Of a DNA stretch of 64,000 nt, positions 19,302 to 29,927 are shown in pieces. The notes under the pieces are model-generated. The model ran no database searches, was not told the DNA's origin, and saw only the letters and a list, made by a program, of their open reading frames with translations. The stretch is from contig QCGP01000003.1 of assembly GCA_003279845.1 (NCBI GenBank), positions 22,456 to 86,455 of the forward strand, in the 5' to 3' direction. The stretch comes from Prochlorococcus sp. AG-388-F11 (GTDB lineage: Bacteria; Cyanobacteriota; Cyanobacteriia; PCC-6307; Cyanobiaceae). Within the stretch, counting starts at the first letter, position 1. Each line of letters starts with the position of its first letter. The translations under genes and the position numbers were made by a program.

Positions 19302-19562
19302 CTATTTTTTAGAATCTTTTTCTTCTTTTTGATCTTTGGATGTGGCTGAATTAGCTGAACCCATTCCATATTTTTTCATAAACCTATCAACCCTACCTTC
19401 TGTATCAAGAATCTTTTGAGTTCCAGTGAAGAAGGGATGATTACCACTCCAAACATCAACATGTAATTCAGGCTGCGTGGAGCCAGTAGTCATTACAACT
19501 TCTCCATTACAAATAACTTTTGCATCTGGATACCATTTTGGGTGTATTTCTGATTTTGGCAT
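19302..19562 (-). CDS. rpmE: 50S ribosomal protein L31 (zinc-free form)
   Basis: An 86-residue L31 identified by PKSEIHPKWYPDAKV and SGNHPFFTGTQ. Zinc-binding L31 uses four cysteines. Here only C18 of the first pair remains and the second pair is replaced (DVWSGNHPF where cysteines would flank), so this is a C-minus form. The C-terminus after residue 68 is a charged tail (SATSKDQKEEKDSKK). It sits between rpsI and prfA, 13 bases after rpsI. Confidence 0.95.
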   Translation of the reverse strand: MPKSEIHPKWYPDAKVICNGEVVMTTGSTQPELHVDVWSGNHPFFTGTQKILDTEGRVDRFMKKYGMGSANSATSKDQKEEKDSKK

Positions 19563-19575
19563 AATTTAAATTCCT

Positions 19576-19986
19576 TTAACGTTTAGAGAATTGAGGAGCT
19601 TTTCTTGCTTTTTTAAGACCATATTTTCTTCTTTCCTTAGCTCTAGGATCTCTACTGAGATGGCCTTCCGTTTTTAGCGGTTTCCTATTGTCAGAAGATA
19701 ATTCACAAAGTGCTCGAGCAGCACCTTGCTTTATAGCATCTGCTTGACCAGTCAATCCACCACCAAAAACATTTACCAAAATATCATAAGAATTTTCAAG
19801 GCCTAATGTTTGCAAAGGTGCTTTTATTGAATTTAAGTGCAGAGGATTAAAGTTTAAGTAATCATCTCCAGCACGACCATTAATTTTTATTAATCCATTT
19901 CCTGGAATCAAGCGAACTCTAGCTACTGAAGTTTTTCTTCTACCAGTTCCCCAATACACAGCTTTGTTTTTTATTTGACTATTCAT
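19576..19986 (-). CDS. rpsI: 30S ribosomal protein S9
   Basis: A 136-residue S9 with the family N-terminus [16 protein letters not shown], the middle [20 protein letters not shown] and the C-terminal [12 protein letters not shown] tail that reaches the P-site tRNA. It follows rplM by nine bases, the standard rplM-rpsI pair in bacteria, here inside the larger translation cluster. Confidence 0.98.
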   Translation of the reverse strand: MNSQIKNKAVYWGTGRRKTSVARVRLIPGNGLIKINGRAGDDYLNFNPLHLNSIKAPLQTLGLENSYDILVNVFGGGLTGQADAIKQGAARALCELSSDNRKPLKTEGHLSRDPRAKERRKYGLKKARKAPQFSKR

Positions 19987-19995
19987 TTTGATAAA

Positions 19996-20427
19996 TTAAC
20001 TATTTAATAATACAGGATTCTGAGCAGCATGAGGATGATCAGCACCTTTATAAACTTTTAATTTTTTAAATTGCTGTCTTCCTAAAGAGTTATGAGGCAG
20101 CATGCCCTTAACAGCTTGCTCGATGATTCTTTCAGGAATTCTTTCTTGTAAAGACTCAAATTTTTCAATTTTCATTCCTCCTGGTCTTCCAGAATGTCTC
20201 CTGTACAATTTTTGTGATGCTTTTTTACCTGTTACCTCAACTTTCTCGGCATTTACTACAATTACAAAATCTCCAGTATCTAGATGAGGTGTAAATGTTG
20301 GTTTATTCTTACCTCTCAATACAGTTGCAATTTCTGTAGCAAGTCTACCAAGCGTCTTATCTTTTGCGTCAAGTAAAAACCAATTTCTTTCAATTGTTTC
20401 TAAAGATGGAGTAATTGTTTTATTCAT
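19996..20427 (-). CDS. rplM: 50S ribosomal protein L13
   Basis: A 143-residue L13 with [25 protein letters not shown] and [30 protein letters not shown] motifs near the end ([18 protein letters not shown]). It binds early in 50S assembly. It is separated from truA by 115 bases, which may hold a separate promoter for the rplM-rpsI-rpmE-prfA part of the cluster; I see no clear consensus there. Confidence 0.98.
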   Translation of the reverse strand: MNKTITPSLETIERNWFLLDAKDKTLGRLATEIATVLRGKNKPTFTPHLDTGDFVIVVNAEKVEVTGKKASQKLYRRHSGRPGGMKIEKFESLQERIPERIIEQAVKGMLPHNSLGRQQFKKLKVYKGADHPHAAQNPVLLNS

Positions 20428-20542
20428 TTACCAAATTTCTGCAAATAAAATTTAAATTAGTATTAAATTCTACCTTATTGAATGAATATTAAACAACAGT
20501 TTTGAATGATTTACACAAAAAATTCGCTTAATTAAACCTTAC

Positions 20543-21352
20543 TTAAGAAAAACCCTTAATTAAAAATAAAGGGAAAAAATCATTGTTATTAATCTTTTTA
20601 AAAACATTTTCTTCATAAACAGCATTTACAAAACATAACCCCTTAGCTGGAGCAGATTCTTTAACATCTTTTTTCTTTTTGTTTACCCATCTATCTGTAA
20701 AAATTTCTGGCGATATTTTTTTTTCTCCAACTAAAACTAGTTGACCAATAATTAAACGCACCATTCCATATAAAAAACCTGTAGCTTTAATATCAACAAA
20801 AATCAAATCTTCTACTCTTTTGATATCAATATTTTTTATTTTTGTAATAGAGTTTGTTCTATTACTACCACTTTTCTGAAAAGCAAAAAAATCATGTTCT
20901 CCTTGCATTGTCTTGGATGCTTTTAACATTAAAACTTCATCTAATACTTTTTGATATCTATGCCATGACCAATTATTGATGAACAAATTAGGGAATTTAC
21001 TGTTATTAATGACATATCGATAATGTCTATACATTGCTGAATAGCATGCATGCCAACTATCTTTAACCTCTACTGATTCCAAGATCCTAATTGTTGAGGG
21101 TAAAATACTATTTAAGACATCAGAATAACTATTTCCTGGAATAATATAATCAACATCAAAGTGTACTACTTGACCTGATGCATGAACCCCAGCATCAGTC
21201 CTCCCTGCTGCAAAAGTCTTTACTTTTTTGTGATTTGTAATCTTTAAGAGAGCTCTGTCTAGAATTTCTTGAACAGTAGTTGCATTTTTTTGTTTTTGCC
21301 AACCTGAATAATGAGATCCATCATATTGGACTAATAAAGCTACCCTTTTCAA
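20543..21352 (-). CDS. truA: tRNA pseudouridine(38-40) synthase
   Basis: Makes pseudouridine at positions 38-40 of the tRNA anticodon arm. The 269-residue protein begins VALLVQYDGSHYSGWQKQ and has the catalytic aspartate in the GRTDAGVHA motif near residue 53. The substrate-binding FLYGMVRLIIG lies in the second half. It follows rplQ by 37 bases, the frequent rpoA-rplQ-truA order. The C-terminus is a little longer than in many homologs. Confidence 0.97.
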   Translation of the reverse strand: MKRVALLVQYDGSHYSGWQKQKNATTVQEILDRALLKITNHKKVKTFAAGRTDAGVHASGQVVHFDVDYIIPGNSYSDVLNSILPSTIRILESVEVKDSWHACYSAMYRHYRYVINNSKFPNLFINNWSWHRYQKVLDEVLMLKASKTMQGEHDFFAFQKSGSNRTNSITKIKNIDIKRVEDLIFVDIKATGFLYGMVRLIIGQLVLVGEKKISPEIFTDRWVNKKKKDVKESAPAKGLCFVNAVYEENVFKKINNNDFFPLFLIKGFS

Positions 21353-21389
21353 AAGTTATATTATGTAAAAAGCCCCTTTATTTAATAAT

Positions 21390-21740
21390 TTAAACAAGCT
21401 CAATAATAGCCATCTGGGCGTTATCTCCTTTTCTAGAGACGGTTCTGACTATACGTGTATAACCACCTTTTCTATCCCCATATCTTTCTTTTGCTTTTTC
21501 AAATAATGAATGAACTAATTTCTTATCATAAATATATCCAATAGCCCTCCTCCTAGAGGCCAAACTTCCATCTTTAGCAAGAGAAATCATTCTTTCGGCT
21601 TCGTTTCTTAAAGCTTTAGCTCTAGCTTTTGTTGTTGTTACTCTACCTTCTCTTATTAATTGTGTAGTCAAACCCCTTAAAAGTGCTTTCCTCTGGTCAG
21701 CAGGTTTACTTAAAAGTGGAATTCTAAGTTGATGTCTCAT
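21390..21740 (-). CDS. rplQ: 50S ribosomal protein L17
   Basis: A 116-residue L17 identified by [20 protein letters not shown] and the C-terminal [24 protein letters not shown]. It lines the exit region of the 50S tunnel. It lies 14 bases after rpoA, the conserved pairing, and its expression should follow rpoA. Confidence 0.98.
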   Translation of the reverse strand: MRHQLRIPLLSKPADQRKALLRGLTTQLIREGRVTTTKARAKALRNEAERMISLAKDGSLASRRRAIGYIYDKKLVHSLFEKAKERYGDRKGGYTRIVRTVSRKGDNAQMAIIELV

Positions 21741-21754
21741 AATCTTGAAATTTG

Positions 21755-22690
21755 TTAAACGGAGGTTCTGCTTTGTGGGATAGAAATTCCTATGCGCTCT
21801 AGAGCTTCAATAACTTCATCTGCAGATTTTGAGCCAAAGTTCTTAATTTCAAGAAGATCTTCATAACTAAAACCCATTAAATCCGAAACTGAGTTAACTT
21901 GAGCTCTCTTTAGACAATTATATGCTCTAACGGACAAATTTAGTTCCTCTAGAGGAATTTGAGCTTCAGGAGATGGTTCAGGTTCTTCAGGAATTTCCTC
22001 TACCATGGTAACAGTAGCGAGAGGTTGAAAGAGTTCAATTAACTGGTTTGCAGCTTCAGCAATAGCATCATCTGGACTTGTTGAACCATCTGTTACTACT
22101 TCCATTTTTAATCTTTCTCTACCTGTTCCACCTTCTGACACAGCGGTCTCATCAATCGTAAAGTTGACCCTTTTAACTGGCATAAATACAGCATCTATTT
22201 GAAGTAAATCAATTGCAGTTGTCTCTTCATTCTTACGATCAACGGGTCTATATCCAACTCCTCTTTCAACATGAATTTCTAATTCTAAGTTATGACCCTC
22301 CTGAATAGTTGCGATGGGTTTTTCACCATCAACAATTTCTACCTGAGAGGAAAATTGAATATCATTGGCCTTGACTTCCATTGGACCACTGGCTACTAAC
22401 CTTCCAATTTCAAGATCTGGATTAGAACTATTAATAGATAGTTGCTTACAATTGAGAAGAATATCTAATACGTCTTCTCTTACTCCAGGAATAGTTGCAT
22501 ATTCGTGGTTGATGCCTGCTATTCTTACAGCAGTCACTGCACTTCCTTCAAGTCCTCCCATAAGGACTCTTCTAAGCGAATTACCCAAAGTTGTGGCTTG
22601 TCCTCTTTCTAAGGGGCCAATTAAAAAAGTTCCTGTTTGGGAGTGATCATTTGCTATTTGATGATCAATTCTGTCAATCTGGTATTGCAA
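21755..22690 (-). CDS. rpoA: RNA polymerase alpha subunit
   Basis: The assembly platform of RNA polymerase, also contacting upstream promoter DNA and activators. The 311-residue protein has the dimerising N-terminal domain ([24 protein letters not shown]). An acidic linker ([14 protein letters not shown]) leads to the C-terminal DNA-binding domain ([39 protein letters not shown]). It lies between rpsK and rplQ. A T8G9 homopolymer junction occurs just upstream of the start. Confidence 0.99.
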   Translation of the reverse strand: MQYQIDRIDHQIANDHSQTGTFLIGPLERGQATTLGNSLRRVLMGGLEGSAVTAVRIAGINHEYATIPGVREDVLDILLNCKQLSINSSNPDLEIGRLVASGPMEVKANDIQFSSQVEIVDGEKPIATIQEGHNLELEIHVERGVGYRPVDRKNEETTAIDLLQIDAVFMPVKRVNFTIDETAVSEGGTGRERLKMEVVTDGSTSPDDAIAEAANQLIELFQPLATVTMVEEIPEEPEPSPEAQIPLEELNLSVRAYNCLKRAQVNSVSDLMGFSYEDLLEIKNFGSKSADEVIEALERIGISIPQSRTSV

Positions 22691-22714
22691 AACGGAAAAA
22701 AATAAGGTTAAAAG

Positions 22715-22731
22715 TTTTTTTTGGGGGGGGG
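22715..22731. repeat. T8G9 homopolymer junction between rpsK and rpoA
   Basis: The 58-base gap between rpsK and rpoA contains eight T followed by nine G on the plus strand (22715-22722 and 22723-22731), which is C9A8 in the sense of transcription. A G9 run stands out in this AT-rich DNA. On the message it lies in the rpoA leader, about 25-41 bases before the start codon. It could affect translation or slip in length; no function is shown. Confidence 0.85.
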
Positions 22732-22748
22732 TGGAGAATAGTTAAGAC

Positions 22749-23141
22749 CTAAACGCGTCTCCTTTTAGGTCTTCTACATCCATTATGAGGTAATGGAGTT
22801 ACATCTCTTATTAGAGTTATTTCTAAACCGGCCACTTGTAAAGCTCTTATGGCCGTTTCCCTACCTGAGCCTGGCCCTCTAACTAGTACCTCTATTTGTC
22901 TCATCCCTTGGTCAAGAGCTCTTCTAGCTGCAGCTTCAGCAGCTGTTTGAGCAGCAAAAGGTGTACCTTTTCTAGCGCCTTTAAATCCACTGGCACCTGC
23001 TGAAGACCAAGAAATTACATGACCAGAAGTGTCAGTAATTGAAACGATAGTGTTATTGAATGTGCTTTGAATATGTACCACACCATTAGGTACATTACGT
23101 TTGGATTTCTTTGAACCTGTTTTTTTTACTGTAGCTGGCAT
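22749..23141 (-). CDS. rpsK: 30S ribosomal protein S11
   Basis: A 130-residue S11 with [18 protein letters not shown], the [15 protein letters not shown] motif and the C-terminal [13 protein letters not shown]. It forms part of the platform near the E and P sites. It follows rpsM by 41 bases in the standard alpha-operon order. Confidence 0.98.
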   Translation of the reverse strand: MPATVKKTGSKKSKRNVPNGVVHIQSTFNNTIVSITDTSGHVISWSSAGASGFKGARKGTPFAAQTAAEAAARRALDQGMRQIEVLVRGPGSGRETAIRALQVAGLEITLIRDVTPLPHNGCRRPKRRRV

Positions 23142-23182
23142 GATGTTTTAATTTATTGAAATTTGTGAATAGTTTTAGTTAG

Positions 23183-23548
23183 TTATTTTTTTCTTCCAGC
23201 AACTGTTTTTCTCGAACCCCGTCTTGTTCTTGCGTTAGTTCTAGTTCTTTGGCCTCTCACTGGAAGACTCATCCTATGTCTTCTTCCACGTACACACCCT
23301 ATATCTTGTAAACGTTTTAAGGCCATTCCCTCTTTTCTTCTCAAATCCCCTTCTAAAGTGAATTCCTCAGTTGCACCTCTAAGCTTTTGCACATCAGAAT
23401 CTGAAAGATCTTTGACTCGAATATCTGGGTTAACACCCGTATTAGCAAGAATTAGCTTTGATCTTGTTAAACCAATTCCATATACATAAGTAAGTGCAAT
23501 TTCAACTCGCTTTTCGCGAGGTATGTCAATTCCTGCAATCCTAGCCAC
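23183..23548 (-). CDS. rpsM: 30S ribosomal protein S13
   Basis: A 121-residue S13 starting [20 protein letters not shown] and ending in the basic [20 protein letters not shown] tail that contacts P-site tRNA. It is placed between rpmJ and rpsK as in most bacteria. The 41-base gap from rpmJ has no evident hairpin. Confidence 0.98.
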   Translation of the reverse strand: MARIAGIDIPREKRVEIALTYVYGIGLTRSKLILANTGVNPDIRVKDLSDSDVQKLRGATEEFTLEGDLRRKEGMALKRLQDIGCVRGRRHRMSLPVRGQRTRTNARTRRGSRKTVAGRKK

Positions 23549-23589
23549 GTTTTTTGAGTAAGTAAAAGTTTAATTTATAGGGTTTAGAT

Positions 23590-23706
23590 CTAACCCTGAC
23601 GTTGTTTATTGCGAGGTCTTTTCTTGTTAATAACATAGATCTTACCTCTTCTCCTTACGATCTGATCGTCAGGACTAATTTTTTTCACTGAAGATCTGAC
23701 CTTCAT
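23590..23706 (-). CDS. rpmJ: 50S ribosomal protein L36 (zinc-free form)
   Basis: A 38-residue protein read from ATG at 23706 to TAG at 23590, starting [20 protein letters not shown] and ending [10 protein letters not shown]. This is L36 by its length, start and ending. The usual three cysteines and one histidine that hold zinc are replaced (ISPDDQ where CPDC is usual, [10 protein letters not shown] where VIC and PRHK are usual), so the zinc site is lost. It lies between adk and rpsM, the standard position. Confidence 0.95.
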   Translation of the reverse strand: MKVRSSVKKISPDDQIVRRRGKIYVINKKRPRNKQRQG

Positions 23707-23751
23707 GGGGTTTTTGCAAATAAAACATTAATATTATATTCTACATCATCA

Positions 23752-24300
23752 TCAAGCCATTTTTTGTTTAATATCTGATGAAATTGTTTTTAAATCTCTA
23801 TCAGCATCAACATATTCTAACAATGAAAGATCCTTAAAATATTGAATCAATGGTTCTGTAGTTTTTTTATAAATGTCAACTCTTGTTCTAATAGTCTCTT
23901 CAGTATCATCTTTTCTCCCTCTTAAAAGCAAACGCTTAATTAGGACTTCTTCTGGAATATCTAAGTAAAAGACTACTTCTAAAGGTTGATTAATTTCAGT
24001 TAAAACATCATTTAATGAATTAGCTTGAGATAAAGTTCTTGGATAGCCATCAAGAATCCAACCTTGATTATCCTTGTCTAAATTCTGCCTTACTATTTTT
24101 AATACAAGTTGATCACTAACAAGTTCTCCCCGGTTCATAGTATCCTTCACCTGTCTACCAAGGGCAGTATCCATTTCAATTTCTTTTCTTAATAATTCAC
24201 CTGTAGAGAGGTGCAAATAAGCATTTTTACGACTAAGTAATTCCGCTTGAGTACCTTTTCCTGCTCCTGGGGCTCCTAAAAATAGTAAATGTTTTTTCAT
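23752..24300 (-). CDS. adk: Adenylate kinase
   Basis: Converts AMP and ATP to two ADP. The 182-residue protein is the short form without the zinc-type lid insertion. The P-loop [10 protein letters not shown] begins at residue 9, with [12 protein letters not shown] and [14 protein letters not shown] following. The start codon overlaps the secY stop (TAATG arrangement at 24298-24302), so translation is likely coupled. The secY-adk pair is widely conserved. Confidence 0.97.
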   Translation of the reverse strand: MKKHLLFLGAPGAGKGTQAELLSRKNAYLHLSTGELLRKEIEMDTALGRQVKDTMNRGELVSDQLVLKIVRQNLDKDNQGWILDGYPRTLSQANSLNDVLTEINQPLEVVFYLDIPEEVLIKRLLLRGRKDDTEETIRTRVDIYKKTTEPLIQYFKDLSLLEYVDADRDLKTISSDIKQKMA

Positions 24301-25619
24301 TAATTGTTAATTAGTCCCTCATATCTTTGAGAAATAACATAAGTTTGAATTTGCTTAGCAGTATCGATGGCTACACCCACAAGGATAAGTAATGAAGTTG
24401 CTCCTAAACCCTGAAAAGTTTGAACATTTGTTGCTCTTTCAACTGCAGCTGGAATAATAGCTACTGATCCAAGAAATAACCCACCTAATAATGTGAGCCT
24501 ATTTTGTACCCCTGATAAATAATTTGCTGTATTCGTTCCTGGTCTTACTCCTGGTATTGCTACTCCGCCTTTCTTTAAATTTGAAGCCACATCAACTGGG
24601 TTAATTGTAAGAGATGCATAAAAATAGGAAAATCCCAAAATCAAGGAAAAGAATGTAAGAGCATACGGCCAGGGATTTGAAGAACCAGGATTTAGACTAC
24701 TTGCTAATTTGATTAAGACTGGATTACCAGTAACATTTGCAATAGTTATTGGTAAAAAGATTAAAGCAGATGCAAATATGATAGGCATAACTCCTCCTGC
24801 ATTTAATTTTAAAGGTAAATAACTTTGCCTTGTAGGAAGTAAAGTTGAATTTCCTATTTGCCTTTTTGCGCTAACAATAGGAATACGTCTAGCTCCTTCT
24901 TGGACAAAAATTATTCCAACAATTGTGAGCAAAAATACCCCAAGTAAAACCGCTATGCCTAGAACATCTCCTCGATCCCCAGTTTGAGCTTTTTCAATAG
25001 TTGAGCTTAGAGCTTTTGGCAAAGTCGAGACAATATTCAAAAAAATAACCAATGAGGCCCCTTGGCCTATACCTTTTTCCGTAATAATTTCACTAAACCA
25101 CATCACCAACATGGAGCCGGTAACTAAGGCAAGAGAGGTTTGTAAAACAAATGTGGTGTCACTTATGCCTTGAACTGCGTATTGTCTAAGAATCAACGAA
25201 AAAATAATACTCTGTAGAAATCCCCATCCCAATGAAACATATCTTGTTATTTGAGCAATTTTTCTTCTACCAGCTTCTCCCTCATTTTTTTGTAAATCTT
25301 CAAGGACAGGCAATGAAGCTGTAAGTAGCTGAATAATAATTGATGCATTAATAAAAGGAAGTATGCCTAATGCAAATATTCCCAAAGTTGAAATTCCCCC
25401 ACCAGTAAAAATATCCAAAAAACCAATTAATTGGCCACCTTGATCTATAAAACTTTTAAACGCAACCCTATCAATACCAGGCATAGGGATATAAATGCCA
25501 AGTCTTACTAAAAGGAGAAGACCTAAGGTTGTTAAAACTCTGCTCCTCAGCTCTTTATTTAAAAATAATTGAGAGAGTATTTCAGAGGCGCTAGGATTTC
25601 TACTTTTGTTGACAAACAT
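24300..25619 (-). CDS. secY: Preprotein translocase subunit SecY
   Basis: The channel subunit of the SecYEG translocase. The 439-residue protein has ten hydrophobic helices. Typical stretches are [15 protein letters not shown] near residue 42, the plug region after it, [17 protein letters not shown], and [11 protein letters not shown] near the sixth cytoplasmic loop. In cyanobacteria it serves both plasma and thylakoid membranes. It follows rplO by 33 bases and overlaps adk by one base. Confidence 0.98.
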   Translation of the reverse strand: MFVNKSRNPSASEILSQLFLNKELRSRVLTTLGLLLLVRLGIYIPMPGIDRVAFKSFIDQGGQLIGFLDIFTGGGISTLGIFALGILPFINASIIIQLLTASLPVLEDLQKNEGEAGRRKIAQITRYVSLGWGFLQSIIFSLILRQYAVQGISDTTFVLQTSLALVTGSMLVMWFSEIITEKGIGQGASLVIFLNIVSTLPKALSSTIEKAQTGDRGDVLGIAVLLGVFLLTIVGIIFVQEGARRIPIVSAKRQIGNSTLLPTRQSYLPLKLNAGGVMPIIFASALIFLPITIANVTGNPVLIKLASSLNPGSSNPWPYALTFFSLILGFSYFYASLTINPVDVASNLKKGGVAIPGVRPGTNTANYLSGVQNRLTLLGGLFLGSVAIIPAAVERATNVQTFQGLGATSLLILVGVAIDTAKQIQTYVISQRYEGLINN

Positions 25620-25652
25620 TTTGAAGATTCACTAAATTTTCAAGTAAATTTA

Positions 25653-26108
25653 TTAATTTTTTATAAGCTCGCAAGATCCACCTGCATCCTCAATTTTTTG
25701 TTTTGCAACTCTAGTAAATGCATGAGCCTGAACCTTCAACTTTACATTTACTTCCCCATTACCAAGGACTTTTAAAGGAAATTTTGGCTTAAAGATTAAA
25801 CCCTTCTTAACAAGAGAGTCTATGTTGACAGTGTCGTTATCTTTGAAATCGTTTAATTTAGCTAAATTAATTATAGAAAATTTCTTTTGATTAATAATTT
25901 CAAAATGCTTTAGTTTTGGAACTCTCCTATACAAAGGCATTTGTCCACCTTCAAAACCAGGACGTGTGGGTCTTCCAGAACGTGACTTTTGTCCTCTCAT
26001 TCCAAAACCACATGAAGCACCTTGCCCAGCAGCAATACCTCTGCCCTTTCTTAATTTTTTCTTTCTAGAACCAGAGTTTGATTTAAGAGTATTCAATGTT
26101 GAAGTCAT
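25653..26108 (-). CDS. rplO: 50S ribosomal protein L15
   Basis: L15, recognised by [21 protein letters not shown] and [15 protein letters not shown]. It is a late-assembly 50S protein. The frame extends upstream to an ATG at 26117 (MKIMTSTL). I chose the ATG at 26108 because [18 protein letters not shown] matches the expected N-terminus and leaves it just after the rpsE stop. The longer start would still not overlap rpsE by more than one codon boundary. It is followed by secY. Confidence 0.95.
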   Translation of the reverse strand: MTSTLNTLKSNSGSRKKKLRKGRGIAAGQGASCGFGMRGQKSRSGRPTRPGFEGGQMPLYRRVPKLKHFEIINQKKFSIINLAKLNDFKDNDTVNIDSLVKKGLIFKPKFPLKVLGNGEVNVKLKVQAHAFTRVAKQKIEDAGGSCELIKN

Positions 26109-26113
26109 AATTT

Positions 26114-26737
26114 TCAAGAGTAGAGCTGTTCAAGTGAGATACCTCTCTCCCTTGAAGCAGATTTATGTGTTCTTAATTGAGAAAGAGCTACCATAGCTGC
26201 TCTTGCATTATTTAAAGGTGTTTTACTTCCTAGTCTTTTTGCAAGGACATTTTTTATACCCGCTAATTCTAACACTGTTCTAATTGAACCCCCAGCAATT
26301 ACACCTGTACCTGGAGCGGCTGGTCTAATAAGTACATTGGCAGCACCATCTCTACCTTTAGATAAAGTGGGTATTGAATTATTTGGAGTTAAAGGAACCC
26401 TAACAAGATTTTTTTTGCCATCTGATACTCCTTTTCTAACCGCACCTATAACATCTCCCGCTTTGCCAACTCCTACTCCCACCTGACCTTTTTCATTACC
26501 AACAACAACAATCGCCCTAAAACTCATTTTCTTTCCACCTTTAACAGTTTTAGATACACGTCGTATTTGAACAACTCTTTCTTGCCAATCAGAATCTCTT
26601 TCTAAATTTTTTGAATCACCTCTTCTACTTCTTTTTCGATCACTATTGCGATTATTCTTTTTTTGTTCGCTGGGCTTAGAACCAGGGACCTTATCAATCT
26701 TAGATTGAGTTTCTTGTTTTGTTGGAGTGTCAGTCAT
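26114..26737 (-). CDS. rpsE: 30S ribosomal protein S5
   Basis: A 207-residue S5 with the core [37 protein letters not shown] and the C-terminal [20 protein letters not shown]. About 45 extra N-terminal residues are charged and low in complexity ([21 protein letters not shown]), which is long for the family but seen in marine picocyanobacteria. S5 contributes to decoding accuracy. There are 16 bases between it and rplR. Confidence 0.98.
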   Translation of the reverse strand: MTDTPTKQETQSKIDKVPGSKPSEQKKNNRNSDRKRSRRGDSKNLERDSDWQERVVQIRRVSKTVKGGKKMSFRAIVVVGNEKGQVGVGVGKAGDVIGAVRKGVSDGKKNLVRVPLTPNNSIPTLSKGRDGAANVLIRPAAPGTGVIAGGSIRTVLELAGIKNVLAKRLGSKTPLNNARAAMVALSQLRTHKSASRERGISLEQLYS

Positions 26738-26753
26738 AGTAAAAAATTAAAAG

Positions 26754-27122
26754 TTAGAATTCTAGGCCAGCTTCTCGAGCAGCATCCGCGAGGGCCTTAA
26801 CTCTACCGTGATACAAATTTCCTCCACGGTCAAAAATTACTTGCTTAATACCTTGTTTAATTGCTCTTTTAGCTAATAATTTTCCAACAATGGAAGAGGA
26901 ATTGCAATTAGGGGATAATTTCTCTGATTTTTCTCTAAGTTCCTTATCAACAGTAGATGCCGAACAAATAGTTTTTTGAGTACTATCATCTATAACCTGA
27001 GCATAAATATGGTTATTAGATCGAAAAACAGACAATCTTGGACGAGTTTCACTTCCCACTAAGAATCTTCTTAATCTTCTGTGTCTTTTTTGAGTTTGTG
27101 ATTTCCTTGAAAGTTTAGTCAT
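26754..27122 (-). CDS. rplR: 50S ribosomal protein L18
   Basis: A 122-residue L18 with [29 protein letters not shown] and the C-terminal [19 protein letters not shown]. It binds 5S rRNA together with L5. It lies between rplF and rpsE in spc-operon order. Confidence 0.98.
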   Translation of the reverse strand: MTKLSRKSQTQKRHRRLRRFLVGSETRPRLSVFRSNNHIYAQVIDDSTQKTICSASTVDKELREKSEKLSPNCNSSSIVGKLLAKRAIKQGIKQVIFDRGGNLYHGRVKALADAAREAGLEF

Positions 27123-27139
27123 TTTTTTAGATGGAATTA

Positions 27140-27676
27140 TTATTTGCCAGATTTACCAGCTTTTCTGAGAATTTTCTCATCATGGTATTTAATTCCTTTT
27201 CCTTTATATGGTTCTGGAGGTCTAATTGATCTGATTTTTGCTGCTTCATTGCCAACAACTTCCTTATCAATTCCAGATACGGTAACGTTTGTATTACTCT
27301 CAACTTTGTATGTTATACCATCAGGGGGGATCATTTCTACAGGATGGCTATATCCTGCACTTACAATTAGATTTTTACCTTTTACTTGTGCTCTTGAGCC
27401 AACCCCAACAATTTCAAGTTTTTTTGAAAAACCTTGAGTAACACCTTCAACCATATTAGCGATTAAAGCTCTACATAAACCATGCCTTTGCCTTGAATAT
27501 ATTTTGGTTGTTGTAGGACTTACAACAACACTATTATCTTTTTTATCAAAACTAACTCCCTCAGGCATTAAGCGTTTTAATTCACCCTTAGGGCCTTTAA
27601 CAGTAACTGTTAATCCATCAAAATCTACTGTAACTTTATCTGGAATCAGTACTGGTGTTTTTCCAATTCGTGACAT
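27140..27676 (-). CDS. rplF: 50S ribosomal protein L6
   Basis: A 178-residue L6 starting [20 protein letters not shown] and ending with [20 protein letters not shown], the conserved rRNA-binding loop. It has two related alpha-beta domains. It follows rpsH by 12 bases, with a GGAG-type ribosome binding site ahead of the start. Confidence 0.98.
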   Translation of the reverse strand: MSRIGKTPVLIPDKVTVDFDGLTVTVKGPKGELKRLMPEGVSFDKKDNSVVVSPTTTKIYSRQRHGLCRALIANMVEGVTQGFSKKLEIVGVGSRAQVKGKNLIVSAGYSHPVEMIPPDGITYKVESNTNVTVSGIDKEVVGNEAAKIRSIRPPEPYKGKGIKYHDEKILRKAGKSGK

Positions 27677-27688
27677 AATTAATTCTCC

Positions 27689-28090
27689 TTAATAAACATA
27701 GCAAAGGACTTCGCCGCCTATACCTTGCTTCCTAGCATCTCGATCACTCATAACACCTTTAGAAGTAGAGATGATAGCAACTCCAAGGCCTCCAAGAACT
27801 TTTGGTAAGGCTCTGGTATTTTTATAAATTCTCAAACCAGGTTTGCTAACTCTTTGCATAGATCTGATGGTTGGAAATTTATTTTTACCACTATATTTGA
27901 GACCAAGTGTTATTTGTGATTCATACCCTTCACCTTCCTCATTAATATCAGAAATGAAGCCCTCTTTTTGAAGAACTTTTGCGATACTTAGAGACATTTT
28001 TGAAGCTGGAATTGTTGTTGTTGTATGCTTTTTTTGACTCGCATTTCTTATTCGAGTAAGCATATCTGAAATAGGATCGTGATTTGACAT
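27689..28090 (-). CDS. rpsH: 30S ribosomal protein S8
   Basis: A 133-residue S8 starting [20 protein letters not shown] and ending [19 protein letters not shown]. It is a central early-binding 30S protein and, in E. coli, the translational repressor of the spc operon; whether it regulates here is not shown. It follows rplE directly, without rpsN between them. Confidence 0.98.
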   Translation of the reverse strand: MSNHDPISDMLTRIRNASQKKHTTTTIPASKMSLSIAKVLQKEGFISDINEEGEGYESQITLGLKYSGKNKFPTIRSMQRVSKPGLRIYKNTRALPKVLGGLGVAIISTSKGVMSDRDARKQGIGGEVLCYVY

Positions 28091-28099
28091 AGTTTTAAT

Positions 28100-28639
28100 T
28101 TAATTCTTACTAAAAGGCATACCTAACTCCTGCAAGAGAGCTTTACCTTCTTGATCTGATTTTGCACTAGTGACAATAGTTATATCCATACCTCTTATTG
28201 AATCTATTTTGTCAAAAGAGATTTCAGGAAAGATCAATTGCTCTTTTACTCCAACAGTATAATTCCCTCTACCATCAAAACTTTTTGGATTAACTCCTCT
28301 AAAGTCTCTAATTCTAGGCAAAGCTAGATTTATAAATCTTTCTAAAAAAGAATACATCCTGTCTCCTCGCAAAGTTACAGTACATCCAATCGGCATACCT
28401 TCACGAATTTTAAAACCCGCGATAGCTTTTTTAGCCCTAGTTACTAAAGCCTTCTGTCCTGTAATTGTTGCCATTTCGTTTAAAGAGGCTTCTAGAGCTT
28501 TTGAATTGGAAGCGGCTTCACCAAGACCTCTGTTGACGTTGACTTTGACAACTTTAGGTACTTGATGAATATTTTTAAGACCAAGATCCTTTAAAAGTTT
28601 TGGTCTAATTGATTCTTTGTAGCGATTTTTTAGAGTCAT
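28100..28639 (-). CDS. rplE: 50S ribosomal protein L5
   Basis: A 179-residue L5 with [39 protein letters not shown] and [16 protein letters not shown] near the end. It binds 5S rRNA and contacts P-site tRNA. There are 74 bases between it and rplX upstream, one of the larger gaps inside the cluster, with nothing recognisable in it. Confidence 0.98.
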   Translation of the reverse strand: MTLKNRYKESIRPKLLKDLGLKNIHQVPKVVKVNVNRGLGEAASNSKALEASLNEMATITGQKALVTRAKKAIAGFKIREGMPIGCTVTLRGDRMYSFLERFINLALPRIRDFRGVNPKSFDGRGNYTVGVKEQLIFPEISFDKIDSIRGMDITIVTSAKSDQEGKALLQELGMPFSKN

Positions 28640-28713
28640 AATTTTTTGTTAATTCTGGTCTTTGTCAGAATTGATAAATTAGAAAAGATTTAAATCTGAT
28701 TTCTGATGAAAAA

Positions 28714-29070
28714 TTAATCAATTACTTCACCAGTTTTCTTTAATCTCCTTTTCTTAACACCTTCTTTATCAATAAAGTATTCAATCTTACTTGTAAGATT
28801 TTTATCCTTTGAGAAGAACATCACATTTGATGCATGTAAAGAGGCTTCTTCTGTCAGTATTCTTCCTGTTTCTCCTTCCTGGGTTGGCTTTACATGTTTA
28901 GTCCTAAGGTTTACTCCTTTTACTACTACTCTATTTTCAAGAGGGATAGTTTTTAAAACCTCGCCAGTTTTACCTTTTTCCTTCCCGTTAATTACTTTTA
29001 CTAAATCTCCAGTTTTAATTCTCATTTTTATTCTTTGAAGATTTTTCTTTTGTTTTAATGAATCCAACAT
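28714..29070 (-). CDS. rplX: 50S ribosomal protein L24
   Basis: A 118-residue L24 containing the KOW motif ([20 protein letters not shown]) and [20 protein letters not shown]. It starts 50S assembly. The start [19 protein letters not shown] directly abuts the rplN stop, with no gap. A shorter start at the internal methionine before RIKTGD is possible but would leave a gap. Confidence 0.97.
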   Translation of the reverse strand: MLDSLKQKKNLQRIKMRIKTGDLVKVINGKEKGKTGEVLKTIPLENRVVVKGVNLRTKHVKPTQEGETGRILTEEASLHASNVMFFSKDKNLTSKIEYFIDKEGVKKRRLKKTGEVID

Positions 29071-29436
29071 TTAAATTACCTCCGGAGCAAGAGAAACAAT
29101 CTTAGTGTAATTTTTATCCCGAAGTTCTCTAGCTACAGGGCCAAAAACTCTAGTGCCTTTTGGATTTTTATCTTCATTAATCAAAACAGCGGCATTATCA
29201 TCAAATCTGATTGAATTGCCAGTATTTCTTCGTAATGTTGCTTTAGTTCTAACGATAACGGCTTTAACAACTTCAGACTTCTTAACACCCATATTTGGAA
29301 GTGCATCTTTTACCGTTGCTACAATTACATCGCCAACATGAGCATATCTTCTATTAGATCCTAAAACCCTAATACACTGGAGTCTTTTAGCACCGCTATT
29401 ATCAGCGACTGTTAAATAAGTTTCTTGTTGAATCAT
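29071..29436 (-). CDS. rplN: 50S ribosomal protein L14
   Basis: A 121-residue L14 starting [20 protein letters not shown] and with [14 protein letters not shown] and [14 protein letters not shown]. It forms an intersubunit bridge. Its start overlaps the end of rpsQ by four bases, and it is followed without gap by rplX. Confidence 0.98.
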
Positions 29437-29699
29437 TTTTTAACCTCCTTGGTTTGACTTGTTTTATTAAGGATCTCTTCAATTGCCCATCTTTTTTGAG
29501 CACTAAGCGGTCTTGTTTCTCTAATCTTAACTCGATCACCCAAAACACATGTATTTTCAGGATCATGTGCCTTATATCTTGTGGTTCTACTTACAATTTT
29601 TTTATAAGTGGGATGTGGATATCTGTTAATCACAGCAACAACAACAGTTTTATCCATCTTGTCGCTGACAACAATACCAATTCTTTCTTTGAGTGCCAT
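29433..29699 (-). CDS. rpsQ: 30S ribosomal protein S17
   Basis: An 88-residue S17 with [20 protein letters not shown] and [20 protein letters not shown]. It is a primary rRNA-binding protein of the OB fold. It is placed after rpmC by nine bases and overlaps rplN by four bases. Confidence 0.98.
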
Positions 29700-29708
29700 A
29701 ACTAATAA

Positions 29709-29927
29709 TTAATCCGAAGTTGTTTGAGAAGCAGATTGACTCTTACTAAGAGTTAGTAATTGTGCCACTTGTCTCTTAATGATTTTAAATTTATGAGTTT
29801 CATTGAGCTGTCTAGTAGCTTGCTTGAATCTTAAATCAAAAAGATCTTTTCTTAGTTGGCCAATCTTTTCAGTAATTTGAGAAGAATTTAATTTTTTAAA
29901 TTCTTTAAGTGACTCTGAGTTTTTCAT
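29709..29927 (-). CDS. rpmC: 50S ribosomal protein L29
   Basis: A 72-residue L29 with the two-helix pattern [20 protein letters not shown] and [19 protein letters not shown]. It sits at the exit tunnel where nascent-chain factors bind. Its start overlaps the end of rplP by four bases, implying coupled translation. Confidence 0.97.
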   Translation of the reverse strand: MKNSESLKEFKKLNSSQITEKIGQLRKDLFDLRFKQATRQLNETHKFKIIKRQVAQLLTLSKSQSASQTTSD

